The position numbers and the translations under genes were made by a program. The notes under the pieces are model-generated. The model did not search any database. It was given only the letters and a program-made list of their open reading frames with translations, and had not been told where the DNA came from. From Mucilaginibacter arboris (GTDB taxonomy: Bacteria > Bacteroidota > Bacteroidia > Sphingobacteriales > Sphingobacteriaceae), in contig NZ_WPIK01000023.1 of the NCBI RefSeq assembly GCF_009754915.1, positions 1-37,647 on the forward strand: a stretch of DNA of 37,647 bases, read 5' to 3'. The first letter of the stretch is position 1, and each line of letters begins with the position of its first letter. Shown in pieces: positions 1 through 7,505 of the stretch.

Positions 1-400
1 TCTTATACCAAATAATATTTCCAACTAACTTTTTTAATTGTGCTTTATCGCAATTTGATTCCAATATAGTGTTTTGGAGTTTAATTAGACTACTATGTCT
101 ACCCTGCCATTCTTTCCAGCTTTTTGACGAATCGAGATAAACGTAAGGACCAAGAAAGACATCAGGATTTGCCTGCATTATATCAAGAGACCGTAATACT
201 AGAGAACTTCTTATCCATCCAAACATCTTCTTGTCTTGGATTGGATCACTAAGTACTTCTGAAGCCAACAGTACAAACGCAATTGGTGCGTTATACATAC
301 AAAAATTTAATGCGTTGTCTTCATAAAGATGCTTTTGAGAAAATTGTAACAAATAACAAAAATTATCGGAGCTAGTTTGATAAAGATTCAAATCATTATC
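1..400 (-). pseudogene. In-frame continuation of coiled-coil gene after TGA
   Basis: Reading on from the TGA in the same frame gives about 133 codons with no stop (beginning DNDLNLYQTSSDNFCYLLQF, later KMFGWIRSSLVLRSLDIMQ) and the frame leaves the window still open. The composition looks like a real globular alpha-helical domain. The first ATG in this frame is about 32 codons in (MYNAPIAF), a poor candidate for an independent start. I read this as the C-terminal half of the upstream gene, separated by one nonsense codon. UGA readthrough or a sequencing error are the alternatives. Confidence 0.6.
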
Positions 401-1480
401 TCAATTTAATGAGTGAATAGCACTCATAATAGAAATGCAATTATCTAATGTTTTATCGACCCCGTATGCTTGTAATTTCCTTACACAAGTAACCATGAAA
501 TTAAATACTTCAATTCTTTCATTTTTACTTTTCCATTCTAAATCCGCAAATATTTCCCAATCAAAATAATTAAGTTGTCCCTTCTCTTTTACTATGATGT
601 TACTGTAAGTATCGGCAGTGGTATAAAGTTCTTTTTTCCATTTCATTTCCCTTGTACATGTGTATATTAAGCCTTGTAAAATCAGCCTTAAATGGAAATT
701 TTTTGGACTAACAATATTTTTTACACTGTCAATACTTTTTATAATAATTGTTTGATAGTCATTTCTAAATTGTTTATTATTTTGATACAGGGTAACTAAA
801 ATAGAAAATTCTGTAGGCATCTTACCATAAACATAATCGTTTTCGTTAATTAAATCACGAAGTTTTTCATTAAATGGTGCTTCCAGAAGTTTTGTGCTTA
901 TTTTAGCAACCTTAGCACCTAAGTCTTTCTTTTGCTGATCCAAAGAATTTATCTGATTTGAAAGGGTTTTTTTATCGTTTATATACTTAGCTATTTGAAG
1001 TTGTTTTTGCCTCATTATATTCCCTAATTTAGCGGTGTCATTTTGCAATTTATTCTGATTAACAGAAATACTTTTGTTTTCATTAACCAAGTTAATATTT
1101 GCTTTGCTTAGCGAATCTCTCCTGTGTTTGAATTCGTCAACTTTTTGTTCTATATCATGTTGTTGGTTTTGGAGATTCATTGTTTTTGCATCAAAGTATT
1201 CTTTACCACCTGCCAAATAATATGCAGCAAGTAGAGATAAAATTGGAACTGAAAATGAGACAAGAAGATTTAGAAAAGATGGTTGGCTATACCAAGGTTT
1301 TTTTATTAAAGCAGTTTCTTCTTTTAGCTTTTCTATTTCAGCTTTAATTTTGTCTTGTTCTAACTTAGCATCCACTGTTTGTTTTGTCGAATCCGAAAGT
1401 TTAATTTGATTAGTTTCTTTTTTAATTTTTTCAATTTCTGCTTGTAACTTTTCCTTTTGTAAATCCTCGAGCGTTTTCAT
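401..1480 (-). CDS. Coiled-coil membrane protein, split by TGA
   Basis: A 359-residue product with no family I recognise. The N-terminus holds two related charged helices (KLQAEIEKIKKETNQIK and KIKAEIEKLKEETALIK). A single hydrophobic membrane segment follows at about residues 70-90 (LLVSFSVPILSLLAAYYLAG), then a long heptad-like coiled coil to about residue 195 and a soluble helical C-terminal part. The reading frame does not really end here: after the TGA at 403-401 the same frame stays open without another stop to the left edge of the window. The 359-aa product is therefore probably the front part of a longer protein of at least 490 residues. Start ATG at 1480 is the first in frame. Function unknown; an anchored scaffold or sensor would fit the architecture but is a guess. 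Confidence 0.6.
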   Translation of the reverse strand: MKTLEDLQKEKLQAEIEKIKKETNQIKLSDSTKQTVDAKLEQDKIKAEIEKLKEETALIKKPWYSQPSFLNLLVSFSVPILSLLAAYYLAGGKEYFDAKTMNLQNQQHDIEQKVDEFKHRRDSLSKANINLVNENKSISVNQNKLQNDTAKLGNIMRQKQLQIAKYINDKKTLSNQINSLDQQKKDLGAKVAKISTKLLEAPFNEKLRDLINENDYVYGKMPTEFSILVTLYQNNKQFRNDYQTIIIKSIDSVKNIVSPKNFHLRLILQGLIYTCTREMKWKKELYTTADTYSNIIVKEKGQLNYFDWEIFADLEWKSKNERIEVFNFMVTCVRKLQAYGVDKTLDNCISIMSAIHSLN

Positions 1481-1641
1481 AATTGCCGTTTTTGTGAAAC
1501 CAATAGTATAAAAGCTGCAGTTGACTCTGTAATATTGCTACGTAAATATAAATAAACCGTTTTCCTTAAAAAATTTAGATGAATAACAACATATAAGTTT
1601 CGAATAATTAGTTTTAATTAAAAATAGCGCTCTTTTACTTA

Positions 1642-1765
1642 AAACAACAATATTACAAACCCAACCTTCCCTCCACTTGTTCTTCTTTAAAAACAAAACC
1701 GTGCGTATTCTAACTTTAGAAGAACAATCAATTTACCAGAATTTATAAAAAGGATACTAAAAGAA
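1642..1765 (+). pseudogene. Decayed duplicate of amidohydrolase leader and 5' end
   Basis: This stretch matches about 2436-2556, the leader and first about 20 codons of the intact amidohydrolase gene, over roughly 120 bases. Shared blocks include ACAACAATATTACAAAC, CCTTCCCTCC, TTAGAAGAACA and CAGAATTTATAAAAAGGATA. The start codon has become GTG (1701), and a one-base loss near codon 10 breaks the frame and brings in a TAA. Similarity ends at about 1765. It is a partial duplication, with the lipoprotein gene now lying between fragment and intact copy. Confidence 0.8.
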
Positions 1766-1808
1766 GCATTACAGAGCTTTGTTCAAGCGAAATACCTTTT
1801 TCATTAGA

Positions 1809-2300
1809 TTATTTCAACCGCACATATTTCTCAATAATTACACGGTCAATATTTTCTTTTTCAAGTTTTTCAATTCCTTTCTGTATCAAGGTATCATTTT
1901 TAAGCGTTACGGTAAAATTAAACATTTTCCCTTCCCAGTTTTTATCTGCATAGTAATCCAAATGCTCTACGTACTGGTTTCCTTTTAAAGTATATTTTTC
2001 GCCTCCGGCATCAAAATGGTTAGACGAATCTTTTGCTGTGTTTAGATGATGGTTTAAAAAAGCAAAATGCGTATCATTTATAATCTTAATCATCTGTTGG
2101 TTTTGGGTATAATTGGTAACCTTTTCAACGCCTTTTGTAATGGTTGTTGCAGATAACAATTGCCAGGTTCCTTTTAAGTTAACCGCATCCGATTTTTCAC
2201 TTTTATAGTTACAGGCGAGCAGTAGCGCTAACACAAATAGTAAAAAAAAATATTGCTTTTCATGGTTATCTTTTTTACTAAAATAACGATTGCTAAACAT
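1809..2300 (-). CDS. Lipoprotein, lipocalin-like (start disturbed)
   Basis: Small secreted lipoprotein of up to 163 residues. A hydrophobic core followed by LLLAC gives a signal-peptidase II lipobox. The body (LKGTWQLLSAT near the start; ENIDRVIIEKYVR at the end) resembles Bacteroidota lipocalin-like or DUF4488-type lipoproteins that bind unknown ligands in the periplasm or outer membrane. The open frame begins with an atypical charged stretch (MFSNRYFSKKDNHEKQ). A much better start, ATG AAA AGC at 2262, is out of frame by one base across a run of nine T (minus strand). With ten T it would read MKSNIFFLLFVLALLLAC. The gene may be off by one slippage event, phase-variable, or carry a homopolymer sequencing error. 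Family assignment is tentative. Confidence 0.6.
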   Translation of the reverse strand: MFSNRYFSKKDNHEKQYFFLLFVLALLLACNYKSEKSDAVNLKGTWQLLSATTITKGVEKVTNYTQNQQMIKIINDTHFAFLNHHLNTAKDSSNHFDAGGEKYTLKGNQYVEHLDYYADKNWEGKMFNFTVTLKNDTLIQKGIEKLEKENIDRVIIEKYVRLK

Positions 2301-2346
2301 TTACCAGCGTTATTTCAGACCACAATTTCTTCAGCTAATAGATTAA

Positions 2347-2369
2347 ATGCTGTTTTTACAGGTACTTTT
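2347..2369 (+). repeat. Dispersed 23-bp repeat, copy 1 (TGTTTTTA flavour)
   Basis: ATGCTGTTTTTACAGGTA followed by C and a T-run. It lies between the divergent lipoprotein and amidohydrolase genes. Confidence 0.55.
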
Positions 2370-2496
2370 TTGTTGTTTAATACTGGTTAAACTTTGCAAA
2401 GTCAGCCTTTAGTTAAAGGTTTTTAATCCCTCTCCAAAACAACAATATTACAAACTTCGCCTTCCCTCCCGGTGTTCTTCTTAAAAACACAAAACC

Positions 2497-3492
2497 ATGC
2501 GTATTGTAACATTAGAAGAACACTTCAGCTTACCAGAATTTATAAAAAGGATACCTGAAGAAGTTATAGCCGAACGTGGCTGGCCTGATACCCAAAATCC
2601 GCCACCGATGATGCAGAAAGCACAAGCCTTGTTGCCAGAAATTGGAGAAGAACGTTTACGCTCGATGGACGAAGCAGGCATTACGGTACAGGTTTTATCC
2701 GTTTCTGGTGCGGGGGCAGATTTATTGCCAGGCGAAGAAGGCATTCGTTTAGCACAGGATTACAATAATTTGTTGGCGCAAAAAATAGCTGCTTATCCAA
2801 ACCGTTTTGCTGCTTTTGCACATCTACCGATGCAAACCCCGGAAGCCGCAGCAGCCGAACTGGAACGAACCGTAAAAGAATTAGGTTTTTGCGGCGCCAT
2901 GATTAATGGAACAACAAATAATCTTTTCCTGGATGATGCTTCTTTTACCCCCATTTTGTTAAAGGCGCAGGAATTGGATGTGCCCATTTATATTCATCCC
3001 AACTTTCCGCCAAAAGCAGTTCGAGATATATATTATAGCAGTTTGCCGAATGATTTAAATTCCGCATTAGCTGCAGCCGGTTTTGGGTGGCATGCAGAAA
3101 CAGGTATTCATATTTTGAGGATGATTGCTGCCGGAACGTTTGACCGTTTTCCTAAGCTGCAAATCATCATCGGCCATATGGGCGAAATGCTGCCTTTTAT
3201 GATGGCAAGAAGCGAAAACGTTTTATCTAAAGAAATTAGGAAATCTGACCGAAGTTTAAGTGAGATTTTAAAACAACAAGTTCACATCACCACCAGCGGC
3301 TTTTTTACTTTACCGCCGTTAATGACTGCTATCGAAACTTTTGGCATTGACAGGATCATGTTTTCGGTGGATTATCCTTTCAGCACCAACGAAAAAGGAA
3401 AAGCTTTTTTAGACAGCCTGGATCTGCCGGCCGCAGACCTGGAAAAATTAACACATGGCAACGCTGATCGGTTATTGAAATTAAAAGTTTAA
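2497..3492 (+). CDS. Amidohydrolase family metal-dependent hydrolase
   Basis: A 331-residue TIM-barrel protein of the Amidohydro_2 group (aminocarboxymuconate-semialdehyde / 2,3-dihydroxybenzoate / gamma-resorcylate decarboxylase type). The metal site is visible: N-terminal TLEEHF replaces the usual HxH as ExH, a metal His is in YIHPNFPP (about residue 167), GHMGE at about 226 supplies another His, and SVDYPF at about 288 the catalytic Asp. The family decarboxylates or hydrolyses aromatic acids; the substrate here cannot be told. The length is typical. ATG at 2497 starts directly at the conserved RIVTLEEH. Pirin follows on the same strand after 53 bases and is probably cotranscribed. A decayed copy of this start lies at 1642-1765. 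Confidence 0.88.
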   Translation: MRIVTLEEHFSLPEFIKRIPEEVIAERGWPDTQNPPPMMQKAQALLPEIGEERLRSMDEAGITVQVLSVSGAGADLLPGEEGIRLAQDYNNLLAQKIAAYPNRFAAFAHLPMQTPEAAAAELERTVKELGFCGAMINGTTNNLFLDDASFTPILLKAQELDVPIYIHPNFPPKAVRDIYYSSLPNDLNSALAAAGFGWHAETGIHILRMIAAGTFDRFPKLQIIIGHMGEMLPFMMARSENVLSKEIRKSDRSLSEILKQQVHITTSGFFTLPPLMTAIETFGIDRIMFSVDYPFSTNEKGKAFLDSLDLPAADLEKLTHGNADRLLKLKV

Positions 3493-3545
3493 ACTGCTTT
3501 TGGTTTTAGGCGTTCTAACAATGATTCTTTAAAAGAAGATAAAAA

Positions 3546-4409
3546 ATGGAACCAAGAAAAGTATTTCAGGTAATTGACGGCGTTAGGAAAATGGTTGGCG
3601 ATGGTTTTGATGTCGTTAGTCCGATGCCGGGATCACGGATCAGGCAATTAAGTCCGTTTTTATTGATAGACCATACCGGGCCCATGGACGTAAAATCTAC
3701 TGAAAATCCTTTAGGTGCTGATCCGCATCCTCATAGAGGGTTTGAAACCGTAACGATAGTTTATCAAGGATTTTTAGCGCACCGGGACACAGCAGGTTAC
3801 AGTGGAAAAATCGGACCGGGAGATGTACAATGGATGACGGCCGGATCGGGATTACTGCATGAAGAACGGCATGAAAAAGAATTTTCTAAACAAGGCGGAA
3901 TACTGGAGCTGGTGCAACTTTGGGTAAACGTGCCGCAAAAAGATAAAATGGCTAAACCGCGTTACCAGGAATTGCCTGCACCTGTTATTCCAATTATTGA
4001 AAAAAAGGATGGTAAAGGAAGCATCCGTGTAATTTCCGGAAGTTATGAAAATACGGAAGGGCCGGCACAAACCTTTTCGCCCATAACTATTTTAGATGTA
4101 AAACAGGAAGCCGGAGGCAGCACCGAACTAAAGCTTCCTGCGGATTATAACGTTGGTTTATATATGGTAAAAGGAGCAATTACGGTTAACGGGCGACAGG
4201 CAAAAGACAAGCAGTTGGTAGTTTTCGGCTGGAATGCTGAAAATATTTCGGTTTCGTGTAGCGAAGATGCTGCTTATTTAATTCTGGCCGGCGAACCGAT
4301 TGAAGAACCTTTGGCAACTTACGGCCCTTTTGTTATGAACAGCAACAAAGAACTGATTGAAGCCATGGAAGATTTTGCAAGCGGTAAAATGGGCAAGTTT
4401 AACGATTGA
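3546..4409 (+). CDS. Pirin family protein (bicupin)
   Basis: 287 residues with two cupin domains. The iron-binding motif of pirins is present in the first: HPHRGFETVT at about residues 59-68 gives two His, and GLLHEERHE at about 102 gives the third His and the Glu. The second domain (about 165-280) lacks metal ligands, as usual. Bacterial pirins are often quercetin 2,3-dioxygenases or redox-responsive regulators; which applies here is unknown. It follows the amidohydrolase and precedes a MarR regulator and an MFS exporter, a neighbourhood that suggests aromatic compound handling. Repeat copy 2 lies downstream at 4480. Confidence 0.9.
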   Translation: MEPRKVFQVIDGVRKMVGDGFDVVSPMPGSRIRQLSPFLLIDHTGPMDVKSTENPLGADPHPHRGFETVTIVYQGFLAHRDTAGYSGKIGPGDVQWMTAGSGLLHEERHEKEFSKQGGILELVQLWVNVPQKDKMAKPRYQELPAPVIPIIEKKDGKGSIRVISGSYENTEGPAQTFSPITILDVKQEAGGSTELKLPADYNVGLYMVKGAITVNGRQAKDKQLVVFGWNAENISVSCSEDAAYLILAGEPIEEPLATYGPFVMNSNKELIEAMEDFASGKMGKFND

Positions 4410-4479
4410 TTTTCTTACGATTTTCATTAATAAAAACAGCTTCCTGACTATAAATCAAGAAGTTGTTTTTTTTGATAGA

Positions 4480-4502
4480 TTTTTAGGTGATAAAAGAAGC
4501 AT
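4480..4502 (-). repeat. Dispersed repeat copy 2
   Basis: Minus-orientation copy (TTTTTAGGTGATAAAAGAAG then CAT), 71 bases after the pirin stop. A degenerate additional copy may lie at about 4431-4445 (TAAAAACAGCTTCC). Confidence 0.8.
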
Positions 4503-4603
4503 TGCTTGTTTGAGATTTTGGAGCGGCGTTAACAGTAACGGAGAAAGAAGGCATTCTATCAAAATCATTACAAATTTCAAACAAGTATTACTCTTTATGT
4601 TTA

Positions 4604-4611
4604 TATTTTTG
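4604..4611 (+). promoter_or_regulatory. Bacteroidota -7 box (TATTTTTG) of MarR gene
   Basis: TATTTTTG fits the TAnnTTTG consensus of Bacteroidota housekeeping promoters and lies 25 bases before the MarR ATG. No clear TTTG-type -33 box was found. It overlaps the palindrome at 4609-4627. Confidence 0.5.
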
Positions 4612-4627
4612 TAAGGTAAACTTACAA
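4609..4627. promoter_or_regulatory. Palindromic operator upstream of MarR gene
   Basis: A perfect inverted repeat TTGTAAG-GTAAA-CTTACAA (7-bp arms, 5-bp spacer) ends 9 bases before the MarR start and overlaps the -7 box. Position, arm length and AT-rich symmetry are those of a MarR autoregulatory site. Binding is inferred. Confidence 0.65.
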
Positions 4628-4636
4628 GTTTAATTT

Positions 4637-5083
4637 ATGAAAATAGTTAAAGACGAAGCTGATTTACAGTTAGCATCAGACCTTCGGACAGTAATAACGA
4701 GGCTGATTAAAAAACTCCGCAGTAAATCATCTACCAGCGAAAAACTATCGTTAACAGAGCGTTCCACCATTGCATTACTCGATCAGCATCAAGAATTGTT
4801 GCCGAATGAACTGGCAGCGATGGAAAAGATCACGACGCAATCCATGTCGCAGATATTAAACCATCTTTTGGAATTAGGTTACATCAACAGAAAGACATCG
4901 GAAACTGATAAACGTAAAGCAATTATTTCGCTATCAGATACGGGTAGAAATATTTTATATAAGGTTAGAAACGAGCGCGCCGAATGGCTGCATAAAGCTT
5001 TACTGGAAACCTGTACGCCGAAAGAGCAGGAAATTTTACGCCAGTCAATCGTGCCTTTAACCAAACTTGTTGACTTTAAATAA
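4637..5083 (+). CDS. MarR family transcriptional regulator
   Basis: 148 residues with the winged-helix core: LSLTERSTIALLDQ, then the recognition region AAMEKITTQSMSQILNHLLE at about 62-82 and the wing GYINRKTSETDKRKAIISLS at about 84-103, including the conserved DxR-type wing tip (TDKRK). MarR proteins bind as dimers to short palindromes and release on phenolic or other small ligands. The MFS exporter gene starts 40 bases downstream on the same strand, the classic regulator-plus-exporter layout, so it probably represses itself and the exporter through the site at 4609-4627. Confidence 0.92.
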   Translation: MKIVKDEADLQLASDLRTVITRLIKKLRSKSSTSEKLSLTERSTIALLDQHQELLPNELAAMEKITTQSMSQILNHLLELGYINRKTSETDKRKAIISLSDTGRNILYKVRNERAEWLHKALLETCTPKEQEILRQSIVPLTKLVDFK

Positions 5084-5093
5084 ATTATCCAAA

Positions 5094-5116
5094 TTTTTAG
5101 GTGGTAAAAACAGTAT
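5094..5116 (-). repeat. Dispersed repeat copy 3 (TGTTTTTA flavour)
   Basis: TTTTTAGGTGGTAAAAACAG then TAT fills the gap between the MarR stop and the MFS start, ending 7 bases before the MFS ATG, so it would lie inside the operon mRNA leader. Confidence 0.7.
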
Positions 5117-5123
5117 TTGAATA

Positions 5124-6389
5124 ATGAACATCAGCACTTTCAGGGCATTTAAAAGCCACAATTACAGGTTATACTTTGCCGGGCAATCCGTTTCTTTAAT
5201 CGGCACCTGGATGCAAAAAACAGCGGTAAGCTGGGTGGTCTATTCCCTTACGCACTCCAAATTGATGTTGGGCGTAACTTTGTTTGCAACCATGTTCCCT
5301 TCCTTTTTGCTATCGTTTTTAGGTGGGATTGCTGCAGACCGATACAACCGTTACAAACTGCTTTTAATCACACAAATTGTATCGATGATACAGGCAGTGC
5401 TGTTAACCGTTTTGATCTTTTTCAGGCATTATAATGTTTGGGAAGTGCTTGCTTTAAGTGTTTTGTTAGGTATTATTAACGCATTTGATGTCCCGGCACG
5501 GCAATCTTTGGTTTTTGAAATGGTGGATGACAAAAAAGATTTGCCAAACGCACTTGCTTTAAATTCATCAATGGTAAATTTATCCAGGTTGATTGGGCCG
5601 GCAATTGCAGGCTTAGCCATAGAAAAACTTGGTGAGGATGTTTGTTTTGGATTGAATGCTTTAAGTTTTGTTGCCGTAATTATTTCATTGTTGCTGATGA
5701 AGCTTCCAAAGTTAGAAGCCAAGAAAAAAGCCAAAAATGTATTGACGGAATTGCGGGAAGGTTTGATTTACATTAAGCAAACCCCTTCCATCGGTTTTGT
5801 ATTGATGATGCTGGCAACCATCAGTTTGTTTGTTTTGCCATTCAGCACTTTGATACCAGTTTATGCCAAAGATATATTTCATGGAACAGCTTCTACTTTT
5901 GGGATGATCGACAGTGCGATCGGGCTGGGCGCTTTTTCCGGCGCTATCTTCCTGGCATCTTTAAAACCCGGGACTAACCTCCGTAAAATCCTCGCCATTA
6001 ACACTTTTGTTTTTGGCGCAGGTTTGGTTTTATTTTCGCATACCACTTATTATCCGCTTGCTTTAATATTTGCCGCTATTGGCGCTTTTGGTATGATGTC
6101 GCAAATTACCATCAGCAATACCATCATCCAAACCACAGTTGACCCAACGATGCGCGGACGTGTCATCAGTTTTTATGCGATGGCTTTTTTCGGAATGCAA
6201 CCGCTTGGAGGTTTATTAGTTGGCTGGATATCACAACAAATTGATGTACAAAATACGGTGATGGCAGAAGGTATGATTGCACTGCTGATTGGTGTAATGC
6301 ACATCCGTTTTTTACATCGAAATAAATTAAAAGCAAAGGCAGCAACTTTGGTTGTAAAGCAACCGGCGGAAGTTGCTGTTCAGGCATAA
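5124..6389 (+). CDS. MFS exporter (EntS/MFS_3 type)
   Basis: 421 residues with about 12 predicted membrane helices. The N-terminus FRAFKSHNYRLYFAGQSVSLIGTWMQ is the hallmark of the MFS_3 / enterobactin-exporter-like group, with the R-P-R-like loop GGIAADRYNRYKLLL between helices 2 and 3. Such proteins export siderophores, drugs or aromatic acids. It is the likely target of the adjacent MarR regulator. The C-terminal tail is short and hydrophilic. Start ATG at 5124 matches the conserved N-terminus. Confidence 0.9.
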   Translation: MNISTFRAFKSHNYRLYFAGQSVSLIGTWMQKTAVSWVVYSLTHSKLMLGVTLFATMFPSFLLSFLGGIAADRYNRYKLLLITQIVSMIQAVLLTVLIFFRHYNVWEVLALSVLLGIINAFDVPARQSLVFEMVDDKKDLPNALALNSSMVNLSRLIGPAIAGLAIEKLGEDVCFGLNALSFVAVIISLLLMKLPKLEAKKKAKNVLTELREGLIYIKQTPSIGFVLMMLATISLFVLPFSTLIPVYAKDIFHGTASTFGMIDSAIGLGAFSGAIFLASLKPGTNLRKILAINTFVFGAGLVLFSHTTYYPLALIFAAIGAFGMMSQITISNTIIQTTVDPTMRGRVISFYAMAFFGMQPLGGLLVGWISQQIDVQNTVMAEGMIALLIGVMHIRFLHRNKLKAKAATLVVKQPAEVAVQA

Positions 6390-6505
6390 TAAGCAATCGA
6401 AACTTGCCGAAGCACATTAAAATACCCTGAAATATATTTTTCAGAGAATTGGCGCAATTGGTGTTACGGATTAGATTATTGAAAAATTAGGATGAGTGTT
6501 TTGTA

Positions 6506-6527
6506 ATGCTTCTTTTATCAGATAAAA
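6506..6527 (+). repeat. Dispersed repeat copy 4
   Basis: ATGCTTCTTTTATCAGATAA followed by AA, lying between the convergent MFS gene and the HEPN-pair gene; it could act as a hairpin (TTTTATC/GATAAAA). Confidence 0.8.
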
Positions 6528-6534
6528 TCTCTGT

Positions 6535-6918
6535 TCAAAAATTAATACGATAAATAATACAGTCTGGAAATTTTGCCCCATTGATGTAATTTCCAAAAAA
6601 GTTAAATTTTGATATTCCTGGCCCTGTAGATATTGCTCCTTTTAATGTGATTGATATAGGTGCATTAGTGTCAATCAGTTTGATTTCATTTAATGAAATA
6701 TCTATTTTGTTCTTTTGGATAACATTATAAATCGTTTCATAAAAAGTTCGATGACCGGACTCATTTAGCCTATCAACGCCTAGTAAAATAAACCATCCCC
6801 CTTGCTCCTCTAAATCAATTAAAGTAGCAAGGGGGATTTTATGTCCCTCTCTATCTAAGGATTCCAGTAATACTTTTCCTTTGTCGTATAATTCGTCTAC
6901 CAATATTGTTGAATCCAT
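6535..6918 (-). CDS. Unknown partner of HEPN protein
   Basis: 127 residues, no family recognised. It has no nucleotidyltransferase GSx10DxD motif, so it is not a MNT antitoxin of the usual HEPN-MNT pairs. It is mixed alpha/beta, with LEEQGGWFILLGVDRLNESG in the middle and NGAKFPDCIIYRINF at the C-terminus. It overlaps the HEPN gene end by 22 bases (6897-6918), so the two are translationally coupled and probably act together. A short unit at about 29312-29470 has a similar C-terminal end (NDCIIYRIFY). A toxin-antitoxin or defence role is possible but not shown. Confidence 0.65.
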   Translation of the reverse strand: MDSTILVDELYDKGKVLLESLDREGHKIPLATLIDLEEQGGWFILLGVDRLNESGHRTFYETIYNVIQKNKIDISLNEIKLIDTNAPISITLKGAISTGPGISKFNFFGNYINGAKFPDCIIYRINF

Positions 6919-7310
6919 AATAATATTCCTCCTTTTTTATCCATTATAGCCTCATATATTTGTGTTGCTTCTTGCTTTGGCCACTCCTTATAACGTGCAC
7001 CTTCATTCCAGTCTTTAACAATTGCCCAGTTTATTGAAAAATCAGGATCAGTGGATTCTTTAATCCTTCTATAAACTTCTAATCCTGCAAGCTTAACAAG
7101 AGATTTTACATCATGTGTAAAAATATCATTAATAAATTTTTTATCAGGTATTTCAGAGGCTTTAATGTTTTTTGCTATACATGCCTTTAAAGCACACTCA
7201 ATAGCATAACCAGCAAGATAATAAGCACCATTAAAACAGTTATTATTGAGAAGCACTTTTGATTCTTTTATTCTGGAATTAGCCAAATCCTGTAATAACT
7301 TTTCGATCAT
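6897..7310 (-). CDS. HEPN domain protein
   Basis: 137 residues with the HEPN signature: an N-terminal helix pair with GAYYLAGYAIECALKACIA at about 28-46, HDVKSLVKLAGL near 77-88 and RYKEW near 114. HEPN proteins are often RNases in toxin-antitoxin systems, but the catalytic Rx4-6H motif is not evident, so this may be a non-nuclease HEPN. It is first in a two-gene unit with an unknown protein. No attC-like repeat flanks the pair. Confidence 0.75.
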   Translation of the reverse strand: MIEKLLQDLANSRIKESKVLLNNNCFNGAYYLAGYAIECALKACIAKNIKASEIPDKKFINDIFTHDVKSLVKLAGLEVYRRIKESTDPDFSINWAIVKDWNEGARYKEWPKQEATQIYEAIMDKKGGILLWIQQYW

Positions 7311-7505
7311 TTACTAAATAATATATTTTCACATTCTTAATTAATAGCTAAATGTAATAATTAAATCTATTTGAAATTTTCTGATTAATTTTTAATTACA
7401 GTTTTATAAATAAAAATACCAACTTTTAAGATGTGCTTTTATTTACAACAAGATATATTACTATAACAGTCAGTATTAACATTATGATAAGTAAAACTGG
7501 AAACT

